Shown here in pieces: positions 1-6,112 of a stretch of DNA of 10,839 nucleotides; position 1 is the stretch's first letter; every line of letters starts with the position of its first letter. The notes beneath the pieces were generated by a model that saw only the letters and a program-made list of their open reading frames with translations, ran no database searches and was not told the origin of the DNA. This DNA is from JBGTLW01 sp041743835 (GTDB lineage Bacteria > Planctomycetota > Phycisphaerae > Phycisphaerales > Phycisphaeraceae), in NCBI GenBank assembly GCA_041743835.1, contig JBGTLW010000107.1, positions 1-10,839 on the forward strand, written 5' to 3'. The translations under genes were made by a program, and so were the position numbers.

Positions 1-225
1 GGCCTGGATGACCGCGCCCGCACCGTCGTCGCACAGACGCTGCTCGGGGCCGCGACGCTGCTCGCCGAGTCCGGCGAATCCCCCGCAGCGCTCCGCCGCA
101 AGGTCACAAGCCCCGGCGGGACAACCCAGGCCGCGTGCGAGCACATGGACCACGCCGACGTGATGACCCACATCACCGAAGCGCTGCGTGCAGCGGAGCG
201 GCGCAGCCGGGAACTGGGTGCCTAA
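1..225 (+). CDS. proC: Pyrroline-5-carboxylate reductase, C-terminal part (5' end outside window)
   Basis: Frame 1 is open from the first base to a TAA at 223-225 and gives the last 74 residues of a protein. The reading includes AQTLLGAATLLAESGESPAA followed by LRRKVTSPGGTT, which is the C-terminal dimerisation and active-site region of P5C reductase (E. coli ProC and human PYCR have the equivalent CSPGGAT). The enzyme reduces 1-pyrroline-5-carboxylate to proline with NAD(P)H in the cytoplasm, the last step of proline synthesis. The NAD(P)-binding Rossmann half lies upstream of the window and cannot be checked. The next gene starts 11 bases after the stop on the same strand, so the two may be co-transcribed, although no functional link between proline synthesis and a UbiD decarboxylase is obvious. 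Confidence 0.9.
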   Translation, partial: GLDDRARTVVAQTLLGAATLLAESGESPAALRRKVTSPGGTTQAACEHMDHADVMTHITEALRAAERRSRELGA

Positions 226-236
226 ACTCTCTGACT

Positions 237-1949
237 ATGCCGTACCCCGACCTTCAATCGTTTGTGGATGCCCTGGACAAGGCAGGCGAATTGCACCGGG
301 TCACTGTGCCGGTGTCCTCGATGCTGGAGGTCACGCAGATCGCCGACCGCGTGTGCAAGTCCGCCTGTACGCAAGTGTCGGACTATGCGCGCACGTTCGA
401 CCCGCACCATGCCGGGCTGGGCGGCAAGGCTCTGCTGTTCGAGAACGTGCAGACCCCCGAGGGCCGCTCGGCCTTCCCGCTGCTGATCAACGCGTTTGGC
501 AGCTACCGCCGCGTTGAGATGGCGCTCGGCTGCGAGCCGGGCAGCGGGATAGAAGGCCTCGAAGGGTTGGCGGCCAAAGTGGGGGAACTGGTCAAGCCCG
601 AGCCGCCGACACGGTTGATGGACAAGATCAAGAAGGGGCTGGAACTGGCGAAGCTCGCGTCGCTCCCGCCTAAGGTGCGCTCGGGTTCCGGGCTGTGTCA
701 GGAGGTGATAAAGACGGGGGATGAGATCAACCTGTTCGAGTTGCCGGTCATCAAGTGTTGGCCGGACGACGGCGACCCGCGCAAGTGCGGCTACCCCATG
801 TCACCCGAGCAGGCGGGCACCGCGGCCGGGCTTGGGCGGTACATCACCCTGGCGGGGGTCTACACGATCCACCCCGACGACACGGGCAAGCCGACCGGCC
901 AGCCACGGACCAGCCGCAACGTCGGCATGTACCGTGCGCAGCTCATCGACAAGCAGCACACCGCGATGCACTGGCACATGCACCACGACGGCGCGCGTCA
1001 CTGGCGCGCGTGGAAGCACCGCAACGCGGCACGCGGGGACCACAGCGGCGGCATGCCCTGCGCGATCGTGCTCGGCGGCCAAAGCGTCCTGCCCTATGGC
1101 GCGACGGCCCCGCTCCCACCGGGCATCAGCGAGTTGCTGTTTGCCGGGTTCCTCAACGGCAAATCGATCGACCTGGTGAACTGCAAGACGATCGACATGC
1201 AGGTGCCAGCGCAGGCCGAGATCGTGATTGAAGGCTACGTGTCCACCGAAGCGGGGGTGATCGGTTATGACCCACGCGATAAAAAAGCAAAGCCGCTGAA
1301 CCACGCGCACGAAGTCTTCGAGGGCCCGTTCGGCGACCACACAGGGTTCTACTCGCTGCCGGACCGCTACCCCGTCTTCACCGCCACCGCGATCACCCAC
1401 CGCAAGCACGCGATCTACCCGACCACGGTCGTCGGCCTCCCGCCGCAGGAAGACTACTATCTGGGCAAAGCCACCGAGCGCATCTTCCTGCCGCTGCTCA
1501 AGACGCTCGTGCCGGACATCATCGACTACGACCTGCCCATGTTCGGCTGCTTCCACAACTGCGCCTTCATCAAGATCAAGAAGGAGTACCCCCTGCAGGC
1601 CCGGCGGGTCATGCACGCGATCTGGGGCGCGGGGCAGATGGCGTGGACCAAGATGATCGTCGTGGTCGATGACGATGTGGATGTCCACGACCACGAGGCG
1701 GTGATGTTCCACATCTGCGCCAACGTCGATCCGGGACGCGACCTGGAGATCGTCAACGGCCCGCTGGACATCCTCGACCATGCCGCGCCACGACTCGGGG
1801 CCGGCCACAAGATCGGGTTCGATGCGACACGCAAGTGGCGCGGCGAGGAGTGCGGCGGGCAACCGGTGCGGGATTGGCCCGCCATCCTCAAGATGTCGCC
1901 CGACATCGCCACCCGCGTCGAGCAGCGATGGGGCGAGTACGGGCTGTGA
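237..1949 (+). CDS. UbiD family (prenylated-FMN-dependent) decarboxylase
   Basis: This 570-residue protein belongs to the UbiD family, which (de)carboxylates aromatic or alpha,beta-unsaturated acids with prenylated FMN made by UbiX. Visible family signatures are the NVGMYR block (N228 to R233, with the spacing of Asn168 and Arg173 in Aspergillus Fdc1), LLFAGFLNGKSIDLVNCKT, and EGPFGDHTGFYS, whose E362 and D367 match the catalytic E...E/D pair of Fdc1 and E. coli UbiD. The E-R-D triad therefore looks intact. The start is placed at ATG 237 (MPYPDLQSF), where family similarity begins. The frame stays open upstream to 135, but that part overlaps proC in another frame and reads as low-complexity sequence. 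There is no clear Shine-Dalgarno. Candidate roles are ubiquinone or menaquinone precursor decarboxylation or another aromatic acid. Substrate cannot be read from the sequence, and no ubiX lies in the window. Confidence 0.92.
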   Translation: MPYPDLQSFVDALDKAGELHRVTVPVSSMLEVTQIADRVCKSACTQVSDYARTFDPHHAGLGGKALLFENVQTPEGRSAFPLLINAFGSYRRVEMALGCEPGSGIEGLEGLAAKVGELVKPEPPTRLMDKIKKGLELAKLASLPPKVRSGSGLCQEVIKTGDEINLFELPVIKCWPDDGDPRKCGYPMSPEQAGTAAGLGRYITLAGVYTIHPDDTGKPTGQPRTSRNVGMYRAQLIDKQHTAMHWHMHHDGARHWRAWKHRNAARGDHSGGMPCAIVLGGQSVLPYGATAPLPPGISELLFAGFLNGKSIDLVNCKTIDMQVPAQAEIVIEGYVSTEAGVIGYDPRDKKAKPLNHAHEVFEGPFGDHTGFYSLPDRYPVFTATAITHRKHAIYPTTVVGLPPQEDYYLGKATERIFLPLLKTLVPDIIDYDLPMFGCFHNCAFIKIKKEYPLQARRVMHAIWGAGQMAWTKMIVVVDDDVDVHDHEAVMFHICANVDPGRDLEIVNGPLDILDHAAPRLGAGHKIGFDATRKWRGEECGGQPVRDWPAILKMSPDIATRVEQRWGEYGL

Positions 1950-2024
1950 TGGCGTGGCATCACGCTCGTCCACATTGAATAGCTCCGAAGCAGTATTCAC
2001 TGCCATCCCGCGTCTTGGAAGGTC

Positions 2025-2054
2025 TTCCTTGGCGTCCTCGGCACCTTGGCGGTT
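2025..2054. repeat. Short intergenic tandem repeat, three CCTTGGCG-like units
   Basis: Three near-identical units of 8-9 bases follow each other: CCTTGGCGT (2027-2035), CCTCGGCA (2036-2043) and CCTTGGCGG (2044-2052), then TT. I recall very similar intergenic strings (CCTTGGCGTCCTTGGCG...GGCGGTT) scattered through planctomycete and verrucomicrobial genomes, where they create spurious peptides such as SLASLAPWRLF. The window encodes SSLASSAPWRLFK here. The element lies between the UbiD and PAP2-like genes. Its function is unknown, and the family identity rests on memory and not on a search. Confidence 0.5.
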
Positions 2055-2077
2055 ATTCAAATAGCACACCCGATAAT
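2046..2077 (+). promoter_or_regulatory. Weak candidate promoter for the PAP2-like gene
   Basis: GATAAT at 2072-2077 matches the sigma-70 -10 consensus at five of six bases and would start a transcript near 2084, giving a leader of about 42 bases that contains the hairpin at 2096-2123. The only -35-like hexamer is TTGGCG at 2046-2051, inside the short repeat. Its 20-base spacer is longer than usual, so the call is tentative. Confidence 0.2.
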
Positions 2078-2095
2078 CGATGGGGCGTGTAGAGT

Positions 2096-2123
2096 CTTGG
2101 GACCGAAAGGCCGATATCCCAAG
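2096..2123 (+). promoter_or_regulatory. Leader hairpin holding the Shine-Dalgarno-like AAAGG in its loop
   Basis: CTTGGGA (2096-2102) is the exact reverse complement of TCCCAAG (2117-2123). This makes a 7-bp stem that ends two bases before the ATG at 2126. The 14-base loop contains CCGAAAGG, which could itself close a GAAA tetraloop on two C-G pairs. The only purine-rich ribosome-binding candidate for the downstream gene (AAAGG, 2106-2110) is inside this loop. The structure is seen directly. A role in translation initiation or its control is inferred. Confidence 0.4.
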
Positions 2124-2125
2124 TC

Positions 2126-3256
2126 ATGCGCACCGTGACGATCCAGGCCCGCCCCGTGTTGCCGCGGCTCCATGCCCGGCGGGGGCTGCTCGAACCCTAC
2201 GACCTTGTCCTCATCGCGGGCGGACTGGTCGCGCTGGCCGTCGGTGTCTTGTCGGGCTATCCACTGATTGAGCCGCAGGCGTGGATGTTGCCGAACATCG
2301 CTTTGTCTGCCGGGTTCTTCGCGGTCTGCCTGGTGCTGCTGTTGTCGTGCTGCCTTGTCGTCATGCGTGTCCGGCATCAGCGGTTGCCCGCCAACGCCCT
2401 GCGTGTCGCCATCGCGCGTTACCTGCAAGCGCCGACACTCCTGCGTGCGTTGCGCTTCGCGGTGGTGTTTGAGCTGGTGCGATTGCCCGCGACGACGCTC
2501 ACCCAACGGCTGCCGTGGTTCCGAGCCATGCCGCATCGGCCGGACCTGCCGCAAGTGTTTGATTCGCAAGTGCTTTGGTTCGAGAAGCTGATCCACTTCG
2601 GCTGGGACATCCCGGTGTCTCTCGCGTCGCTCAACTGGCCGGGGTGGATGACGGGTGTCATGGATCAGGTGGCGATGCACTGGCTTATCCTGCCGGGCGT
2701 GATGGTGGTGTACGCACTCACCAGCTCGCACCGTGCGCAGGCGGACCGCTTCCTCGTGGCGCTCTTGGCGGTTTGGCTGGCGTGCCCGTTGGTTGCATTG
2801 GTGTTGCCCACGACGGGGCCGTTCCTCATGCAGCAGGAAGTCTTTTCATCGCAGGGCATGACCGCGACGCATCAGACGCAGCAGGCGATGTTCCACCACT
2901 GGGTCGAGCATCTTTTTCCGCAACGGGACGGCGCGTTGGTCTTTGGGTACGGGTTGATGGGGTTCCCGAGTCTTCCAGCCGCGGCTGTGGGTGTCTGCAT
3001 CATGTTTGGTTGGCGGGCGAGCAGGCCGGCGCGTCATCTGGTGACTGTTGGCGCGGCCATTGTGGTGCTGTCCACGCTGATCGCGGGTTGGCACCACACG
3101 GTCGGGGTTTACGCGGGCGCTTTGCTCGCGGTCGGCGCGTGGTGGTGTGCGGGCCTGCTCATTCAACACACCAGCGGCGCGAGGCCAAGCCATCCGGATG
3201 ACATGCTGCGCGATGGCCAGCACGCCACTGCGCGCACGCGGCAACGCATCCGATGA
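2126..3256 (+). CDS. PAP2/Aur1-like multi-pass membrane protein with altered active-site motifs
   Basis: This 376-residue integral membrane protein has about six or seven hydrophobic segments (roughly residues 26-48, 57-80, 190-205, 210-230, 283-298, 305-322 and 326-345). The second half follows the layout of the PAP2_3 / inositol-phosphotransferase (Aur1-like) family: LPTTGPF, then GFPSLPAAAVGVCIM (F280-P-S-L-P284), then GWHHTVGVYAG (H323, H324, G327). Active members have FPSLH and G.HY..D at these places and act on lipid phosphates at the outer face of the membrane. Here the first catalytic His is Pro284 and the Asp is Gly327, while the middle His is kept. The protein may be catalytically dead or repurposed, or it may belong to a divergent subfamily. 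ATG 2126 is preceded by a hairpin with a weak AAAGG. It looks monocistronic. The function is unknown beyond the fold. Confidence 0.7.
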   Translation: MRTVTIQARPVLPRLHARRGLLEPYDLVLIAGGLVALAVGVLSGYPLIEPQAWMLPNIALSAGFFAVCLVLLLSCCLVVMRVRHQRLPANALRVAIARYLQAPTLLRALRFAVVFELVRLPATTLTQRLPWFRAMPHRPDLPQVFDSQVLWFEKLIHFGWDIPVSLASLNWPGWMTGVMDQVAMHWLILPGVMVVYALTSSHRAQADRFLVALLAVWLACPLVALVLPTTGPFLMQQEVFSSQGMTATHQTQQAMFHHWVEHLFPQRDGALVFGYGLMGFPSLPAAAVGVCIMFGWRASRPARHLVTVGAAIVVLSTLIAGWHHTVGVYAGALLAVGAWWCAGLLIQHTSGARPSHPDDMLRDGQHATARTRQRIR

Positions 3257-3396
3257 GGCGCCATGTGGTTGATTGATCGCCGTGATGCAGCGCGCCAGGA
3301 GCGTGCTGACGAAGCAATCGTGGGTGTCACAACGATGCGATCAGGATGACCTGCGCTGCACTTGTTGATGCTCGGATTGCATCGGGCGCGATGCGT
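3257..3396. other. Intergenic stretch without a recognised gene
   Basis: These 140 bases follow the PAP2-like gene. I see no convincing coding sequence on either strand. The only visible structure is a small hairpin, GCATCG (3379-3384) with CGATGC (3389-3394), a 6-bp stem with a 4-base loop. It has no T-tract on the plus strand, so no clear terminator for the PAP2-like gene is present here. Confidence 0.5.
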
Positions 3397-3438
3397 AAAA
3401 AAACCTCCGCCACAGGGCTCCGATCCTGTGGGCGGAGG
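3397..3438 (-). terminator. Strong rho-independent terminator on the minus strand
   Basis: CCTCCGCCACAGG (3404-3416) pairs with CCTGTGGGCGGAGG (3425-3438) in a 13-bp stem with a single bulged G and an 8-base loop (3417-3424). Seven A residues at 3397-3403 become a run of seven U on the minus strand immediately after the stem. The plus strand has no T-run after the stem, so the terminator is directional. No annotated minus-strand gene ends here, which is why a small RNA is proposed. Confidence 0.8.
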
Positions 3439-3498
3439 CGCGCCACGGTACATCTTGATGTCTATCCACGACGGGAAGCGGTGCCTCGGCTTCCTCGG
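3397..3498 (-). ncRNA. Candidate small RNA of about 100 nt (unknown class)
   Basis: On the minus strand a good sigma-70 promoter (3504-3533) predicts a start near 3498, and a strong intrinsic terminator ends at 3397. No credible ORF lies between them. The transcript would fold into a 5' hairpin, GGAAGC (3494-3489) with GCTTCC (3479-3474) and a 9-base loop, then a small ACATC/GATGT element (3461-3450), then the terminator stem. It is not antisense to any gene as drawn, but it points towards the 3' end of the PAP2-like gene, so read-through would be antisense to that gene. I do not recognise it as 6S, SRP, RNase P or tmRNA. The promoter, hairpins and terminator are seen directly. That it is an RNA gene is inference. 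Confidence 0.45.
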
Positions 3499-3503
3499 TC
3501 TCT

Positions 3504-3533
3504 ATCGTATCGGCTGGTTTCGGCCCCTGTCAA
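3504..3533 (-). promoter_or_regulatory. Sigma-70-like minus-strand promoter for the candidate small RNA
   Basis: Reading the minus strand, TTGACA (3533-3528) is a perfect -35 consensus, followed by an 18-base spacer and TACGAT (3509-3504), four of six to the -10 consensus. The predicted start lies near 3498. The DNA immediately upstream of the -35 (3541-3600) is only about 28 % G+C by hand count, which resembles an UP element, although the planctomycete preference is not known to me. Confidence 0.45.
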
Positions 3534-3540
3534 TGAAAGG

Positions 3541-3660
3541 ATTCGGAATCGTATAGCCAAATGTAAACGCATCAAAAATAAGTATTTACGTATATATCTT
3601 TGTGGGCAACCGGTGAATATTCGATAAGATTTTTTATCCTTATCGACAGCAGGGCAAAAT
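3541..3660. other. AT-rich intergenic island
   Basis: By hand count 41 of these 120 bases are G or C (34 %), against clearly GC-rich DNA on both sides. The island lies between the minus-strand small RNA candidate and the plus-strand propeller gene, so it probably carries divergent promoters. No ORF in it looks real. Confidence 0.6.
3621..3646. repeat. Perfect 8-bp inverted repeat TCGATAAG / CTTATCGA
   Basis: TCGATAAG (3621-3628) and CTTATCGA (3639-3646) are exact reverse complements separated by ten bases (ATTTTTTATC). The repeat sits in the AT-rich island about 130 bases upstream of the propeller gene start. It could be a regulator-binding operator or an RNA hairpin. No downstream T-run supports a terminator on the plus strand. 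Confidence 0.5.
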
Positions 3661-3674
3661 GTTTGATTTCTCCA

Positions 3675-3701
3675 GCCCGCCCCGAGTCGCGTGGGGCGGG
3701 C
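3675..3701 (+). promoter_or_regulatory. GC-rich 9-bp leader hairpin upstream of the propeller gene
   Basis: GCCCGCCCC (3675-3683) pairs perfectly with GGGGCGGGC (3693-3701) around the loop GAGTCGCGT. It lies 72 bases before the start of the 672-aa protein gene. With no T-tract after it on the plus strand it is not a typical intrinsic terminator. It may be a leader structure, or a barrier if transcription starts in the AT-rich island. Function is unknown. Confidence 0.4.
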
Positions 3702-3773
3702 AGCCCGCGTTAAACTGGGCGAAACCAACTGGCCGATGCCCTCAATCAGCGATAGGGAGAACCCATTTTCCGC

Positions 3774-5792
3774 ATGTTAAGACTCGATACTCCTGTAAAC
3801 TCATTTGGTCGAGCGCCCGCCACACGGCCCGGCTGGCTGTTCCTGCTGGCCATGCTCCTCCTGTGGGCCTCGGCGTCACCGGGGCCGGCGGAGGCTGAAG
3901 AACCAGCCGCAGCGGGGGAGCAGGCACGCCAGGCCGCGGCCGCCAAGGTGAACGCACAGTTTGGCAGCCGCGTGGCCGAGGTCCGGGCGACACGGGCCAA
4001 CATCGATGACGTTCAACTAGGGCAGGAGCTGGCCCAGGCCGCAGCCGAGGTCGCGGACGACCCCCATTTCCGTGCCGCCCTGACGCTGCTGGCCTGCGAA
4101 CTGCTCTTCACGCATTCCGATGGTTTTGCCGCGATCGGCGAGGCCTTGCCCCTCCTCTCAGGGGCTTACTCAGATGATCGCCAGCAGGTCGAGGACAAGC
4201 TGATCCAAGCCTACGACATGCACTACCGCCGGGTATCCACGCTGGAACGCCAGCAGGTCGGCCCCGCGTACCTCGCGGCGATCCTCCGGGCCGCGGACTA
4301 CCGGGCACAGGTGGGCCGGTCAGCGGATGCCATGGCCCTGTACCGCAAGGCCCAGAGCGTCGCCCGCATCGTCGCCCCGGAGCAAGGCGAACAGATCAAC
4401 AACCGCATCAAAGACCTCCGCGAGCAGGAACTGCTGGTCGAGAAGCGGGCCGAACTGGAGCAACAACTCGAGCAGACCCCGAGCGACGACGCGGCCCGGC
4501 TCGCGCTGGCGGGGCTGGTGGCCACAGAGTTTGACGACCTCGCGGCCGCGCAAACACTCGCAAAGGCCATCGGCGACCCGGCCACCCGCGCCCGTATGAT
4601 CGACGCACTCACACTCGATCAGCCCGCCGCCGACGTGGAAACCGCCTTGGCTTCAGCGGAATGGTGGAGCAACCAGTACGACGGCTCTTCCACCGCCGCG
4701 AAGCCGCGCGTGCTGCCGGGCCTCCGCCGGGCTTATGAGCGTGTGCTGGATGCCGACGCCGGCCAGGGCAGCGCCGCCGCGACACGCGCGACGCTCTCCT
4801 TGCAGATTGTGCGGGACCGGATGCGTGAGATGGGGCTGCACTACGTGCCGCGCTTCAAGCACACCCGCAACCTCGCGCACCGCGAAGGGCTGATCCGCTC
4901 GATGGACCTCGGCCAGCCGCTGGGCCGGGTCGCGCTGCAACCCCAAGGCGCGTGGGGCGTGGCGTCGGGGAGACGGTCGCTGATCTTTTTTGATATCGAC
5001 GAGGGTTTGCCCGTCCGTGTCCAGCGCATGCCGGCGAACATCACCCGCCTCGCGATCTCGCCGGACGGCCAGCGCGTCACCGCGGGTGGCGATGCCGATG
5101 ACCGCGAAGCTGTCTTCGGCGAATGGTCTATCGAGACCGGCAACGCCCTGACACGCATCGCCTCGCTCCCCGGCAAAATCGCCAACGCCGAATACGTCAA
5201 AGGCAGGCCCGTCGTCGGTGTCACCGGCCCGCAAACCACGCTCTGGCTGCTCGACGCGGACCGCGCGCTGGCAGCCGTCGAGTCGCCCGGCGCGTATCAC
5301 CTCGCCTGGCCCGCAAGACTGAGGTCGGTCACCCTCGTCGCTCTCATCGAGGGTGTCAACCACATCCAGGTGGCCGACCCGGTGATCGCTCAGGCACACA
5401 CCGTCTTCATGGAGCCCAACCCCGTCGTCGGCATACGGCTCTCTGCCAACGGCGAGCGGATGCTGCTCCTCAACCCCAACAGCGCACGCATCTACGACAC
5501 CACACAGGACCAAACGCTTACGCACCTGCGCGTACCCGCGCCCGAGGGCGACTCGCCCGACCTGCAATTCACCGCAGCCGCATTGTCATCCGACGGCCGC
5601 CGCGCCGCCGTCGCCTATCAGCCCGGCTCAGACATCCTCGTCTTCAACACCGCCGATGGCCTGGTCCTCCAGACGCTCAAGGGGCATACCTCGCCGGTGC
5701 GTGGCCTGGTGTTCAGCGACGACGGCAGCCTCCTGCTCTCCACCGCCGGCTCAAGCGTCAACATCTGGGGCATCGCCCGGCAGCAGCCGTGA
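3774..5792 (+). CDS. Secreted protein with helical N-terminal half and C-terminal WD40-like beta-propeller
   Basis: This is a 672-residue protein. The N-terminus has arginines followed by WLFLLAMLLLWASA (residues 21-34) and a likely signal-peptidase site AEA|EEP after residue 41, so it should be exported. Residues about 45-360 are alanine-, glutamate- and glutamine-rich and predicted helical, with TPR-like spacing. The segment near 290-360 (EWW...AKPRVLPGLRRAYERVL) recalls a helical module I know from planctomycete WD40 and lectin-like proteins. From about residue 377 come propeller blades: ITRLAISPDGQRVTAGG, GIRLSANGERMLLL, FTAAALSSDGRRAAVAY, and a classical WD40-like end, GHTSPVRGLVFSDDG then VNIWGI. 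No catalytic motif is visible, so a binding or scaffolding role in the periplasm or outside the cell is inferred. The GGGAGA at 3755-3760 lies 13 bases from the ATG, a long spacing. It is probably monocistronic. Confidence 0.75.
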   Translation: MLRLDTPVNSFGRAPATRPGWLFLLAMLLLWASASPGPAEAEEPAAAGEQARQAAAAKVNAQFGSRVAEVRATRANIDDVQLGQELAQAAAEVADDPHFRAALTLLACELLFTHSDGFAAIGEALPLLSGAYSDDRQQVEDKLIQAYDMHYRRVSTLERQQVGPAYLAAILRAADYRAQVGRSADAMALYRKAQSVARIVAPEQGEQINNRIKDLREQELLVEKRAELEQQLEQTPSDDAARLALAGLVATEFDDLAAAQTLAKAIGDPATRARMIDALTLDQPAADVETALASAEWWSNQYDGSSTAAKPRVLPGLRRAYERVLDADAGQGSAAATRATLSLQIVRDRMREMGLHYVPRFKHTRNLAHREGLIRSMDLGQPLGRVALQPQGAWGVASGRRSLIFFDIDEGLPVRVQRMPANITRLAISPDGQRVTAGGDADDREAVFGEWSIETGNALTRIASLPGKIANAEYVKGRPVVGVTGPQTTLWLLDADRALAAVESPGAYHLAWPARLRSVTLVALIEGVNHIQVADPVIAQAHTVFMEPNPVVGIRLSANGERMLLLNPNSARIYDTTQDQTLTHLRVPAPEGDSPDLQFTAAALSSDGRRAAVAYQPGSDILVFNTADGLVLQTLKGHTSPVRGLVFSDDGSLLLSTAGSSVNIWGIARQQP

Positions 5793-5901
5793 ATGCCAAG
5801 CCTCAAAGCAAAGATAGCCCCACAGTGAACCAATAGATCACCACCGCCCACACTGCCCCGCCGCGTTGCATTTAGACTCTTGCTTTATCGTGACTTACAA
5901 A
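5793..5901. other. Intergenic DNA between the propeller gene and tRNA-Gly
   Basis: These 109 bases separate two convergent genes. I find no stem with a T-run for either direction and no credible ORF. The longest start-to-stop reading just after 5792 is about eleven codons. Confidence 0.5.
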
Positions 5902-5974
5902 AGCGGGCGAAGGGACTCGAACCCTCAACATTCAGCTTGGAAGGCTGACACTCTACCAATTGAGTTACGCCCGC
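5902..5974 (-). tRNA. tRNA-Gly, anticodon TCC
   Basis: The minus strand folds into a standard 73-nt cloverleaf. The acceptor is GCGGGCG with CGCCCGC and discriminator U. The D stem is ACTC/GAGT with an AATTGGTA loop, the anticodon stem is TCAGC/GCTGA with loop CTTCCAA (anticodon TCC), the variable region is ATGTT, and the T arm is GAGGG-TTCGAGT-CCCTT. The 3' CCA is not encoded and must be added by tRNA nucleotidyltransferase. UCC reads GGA and GGG glycine codons. The gene stands alone and lies downstream of the Gfo/Idh/MocA gene on the same strand. There is no sign of an integrated element at its 3' end. Confidence 0.97.
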
Positions 5975-5985
5975 ATCTGCGTCAG

Positions 5986-6015
5986 ATGGTAGCAGGGAGT
6001 TGAGGTGGCGTGCAA
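5986..6015 (-). promoter_or_regulatory. Candidate promoter for tRNA-Gly
   Basis: On the minus strand TTGCAC (6015-6010), an 18-base spacer and TACCAT (5991-5986) lie just upstream of the tRNA. The matches to the consensus are three and four of six. A small hairpin, ATCTG/CAGAT (5975-5987), abuts the tRNA 5' end and would be in or near the leader removed by RNase P. Confidence 0.3.
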
Positions 6016-6112
6016 GGAACTGTGACAGCGGAGAGCGATGGCGGTGTGCGGCGTGAGCGGGGGGCTTGGTCGGGCGGCAGAAAGCACCTGCGAAACGACT
6101 CCGACGCGCGAT

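Noticed and set aside
135..236. Upstream extension of the UbiD gene to ATG 135
   Set aside because: It overlaps the proC coding end in another frame, reads as Arg/His/Ala-rich sequence without family similarity, and the family-like N-terminus starts at 237.
1946..1963. Hairpin GTGATG / CATCAC at the UbiD stop codon as a terminator
   Set aside because: Only six base pairs and no T-run follows, so there is no support for intrinsic termination.
801..2069. 422-codon open frame antisense to the UbiD gene
   Set aside because: It is a composition shadow of a GC-rich gene: Arg/Val/His/Asp-rich with no domain, and it reads through the intergenic tandem repeat.
3163..3453. Minus-strand 96-codon ORF starting MYRGAPPP
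   Set aside because: Its start lies inside the predicted small RNA, and it would have to read through the strong terminator at 3397-3438 and then overlap the PAP2-like gene.
3462..3728. Minus-strand 88-codon ORF in the gene-poor stretch (and its internal 36-codon version starting at the ATG near 3571)
   Set aside because: No Shine-Dalgarno, no recognisable protein, and it crosses the AT-rich island and the predicted promoter. It is most likely chance.
4653..5567. 304-codon open frame antisense to the propeller gene
   Set aside because: It mirrors the strong codon bias of the sense gene, and no signal peptide, motif or start context supports it.
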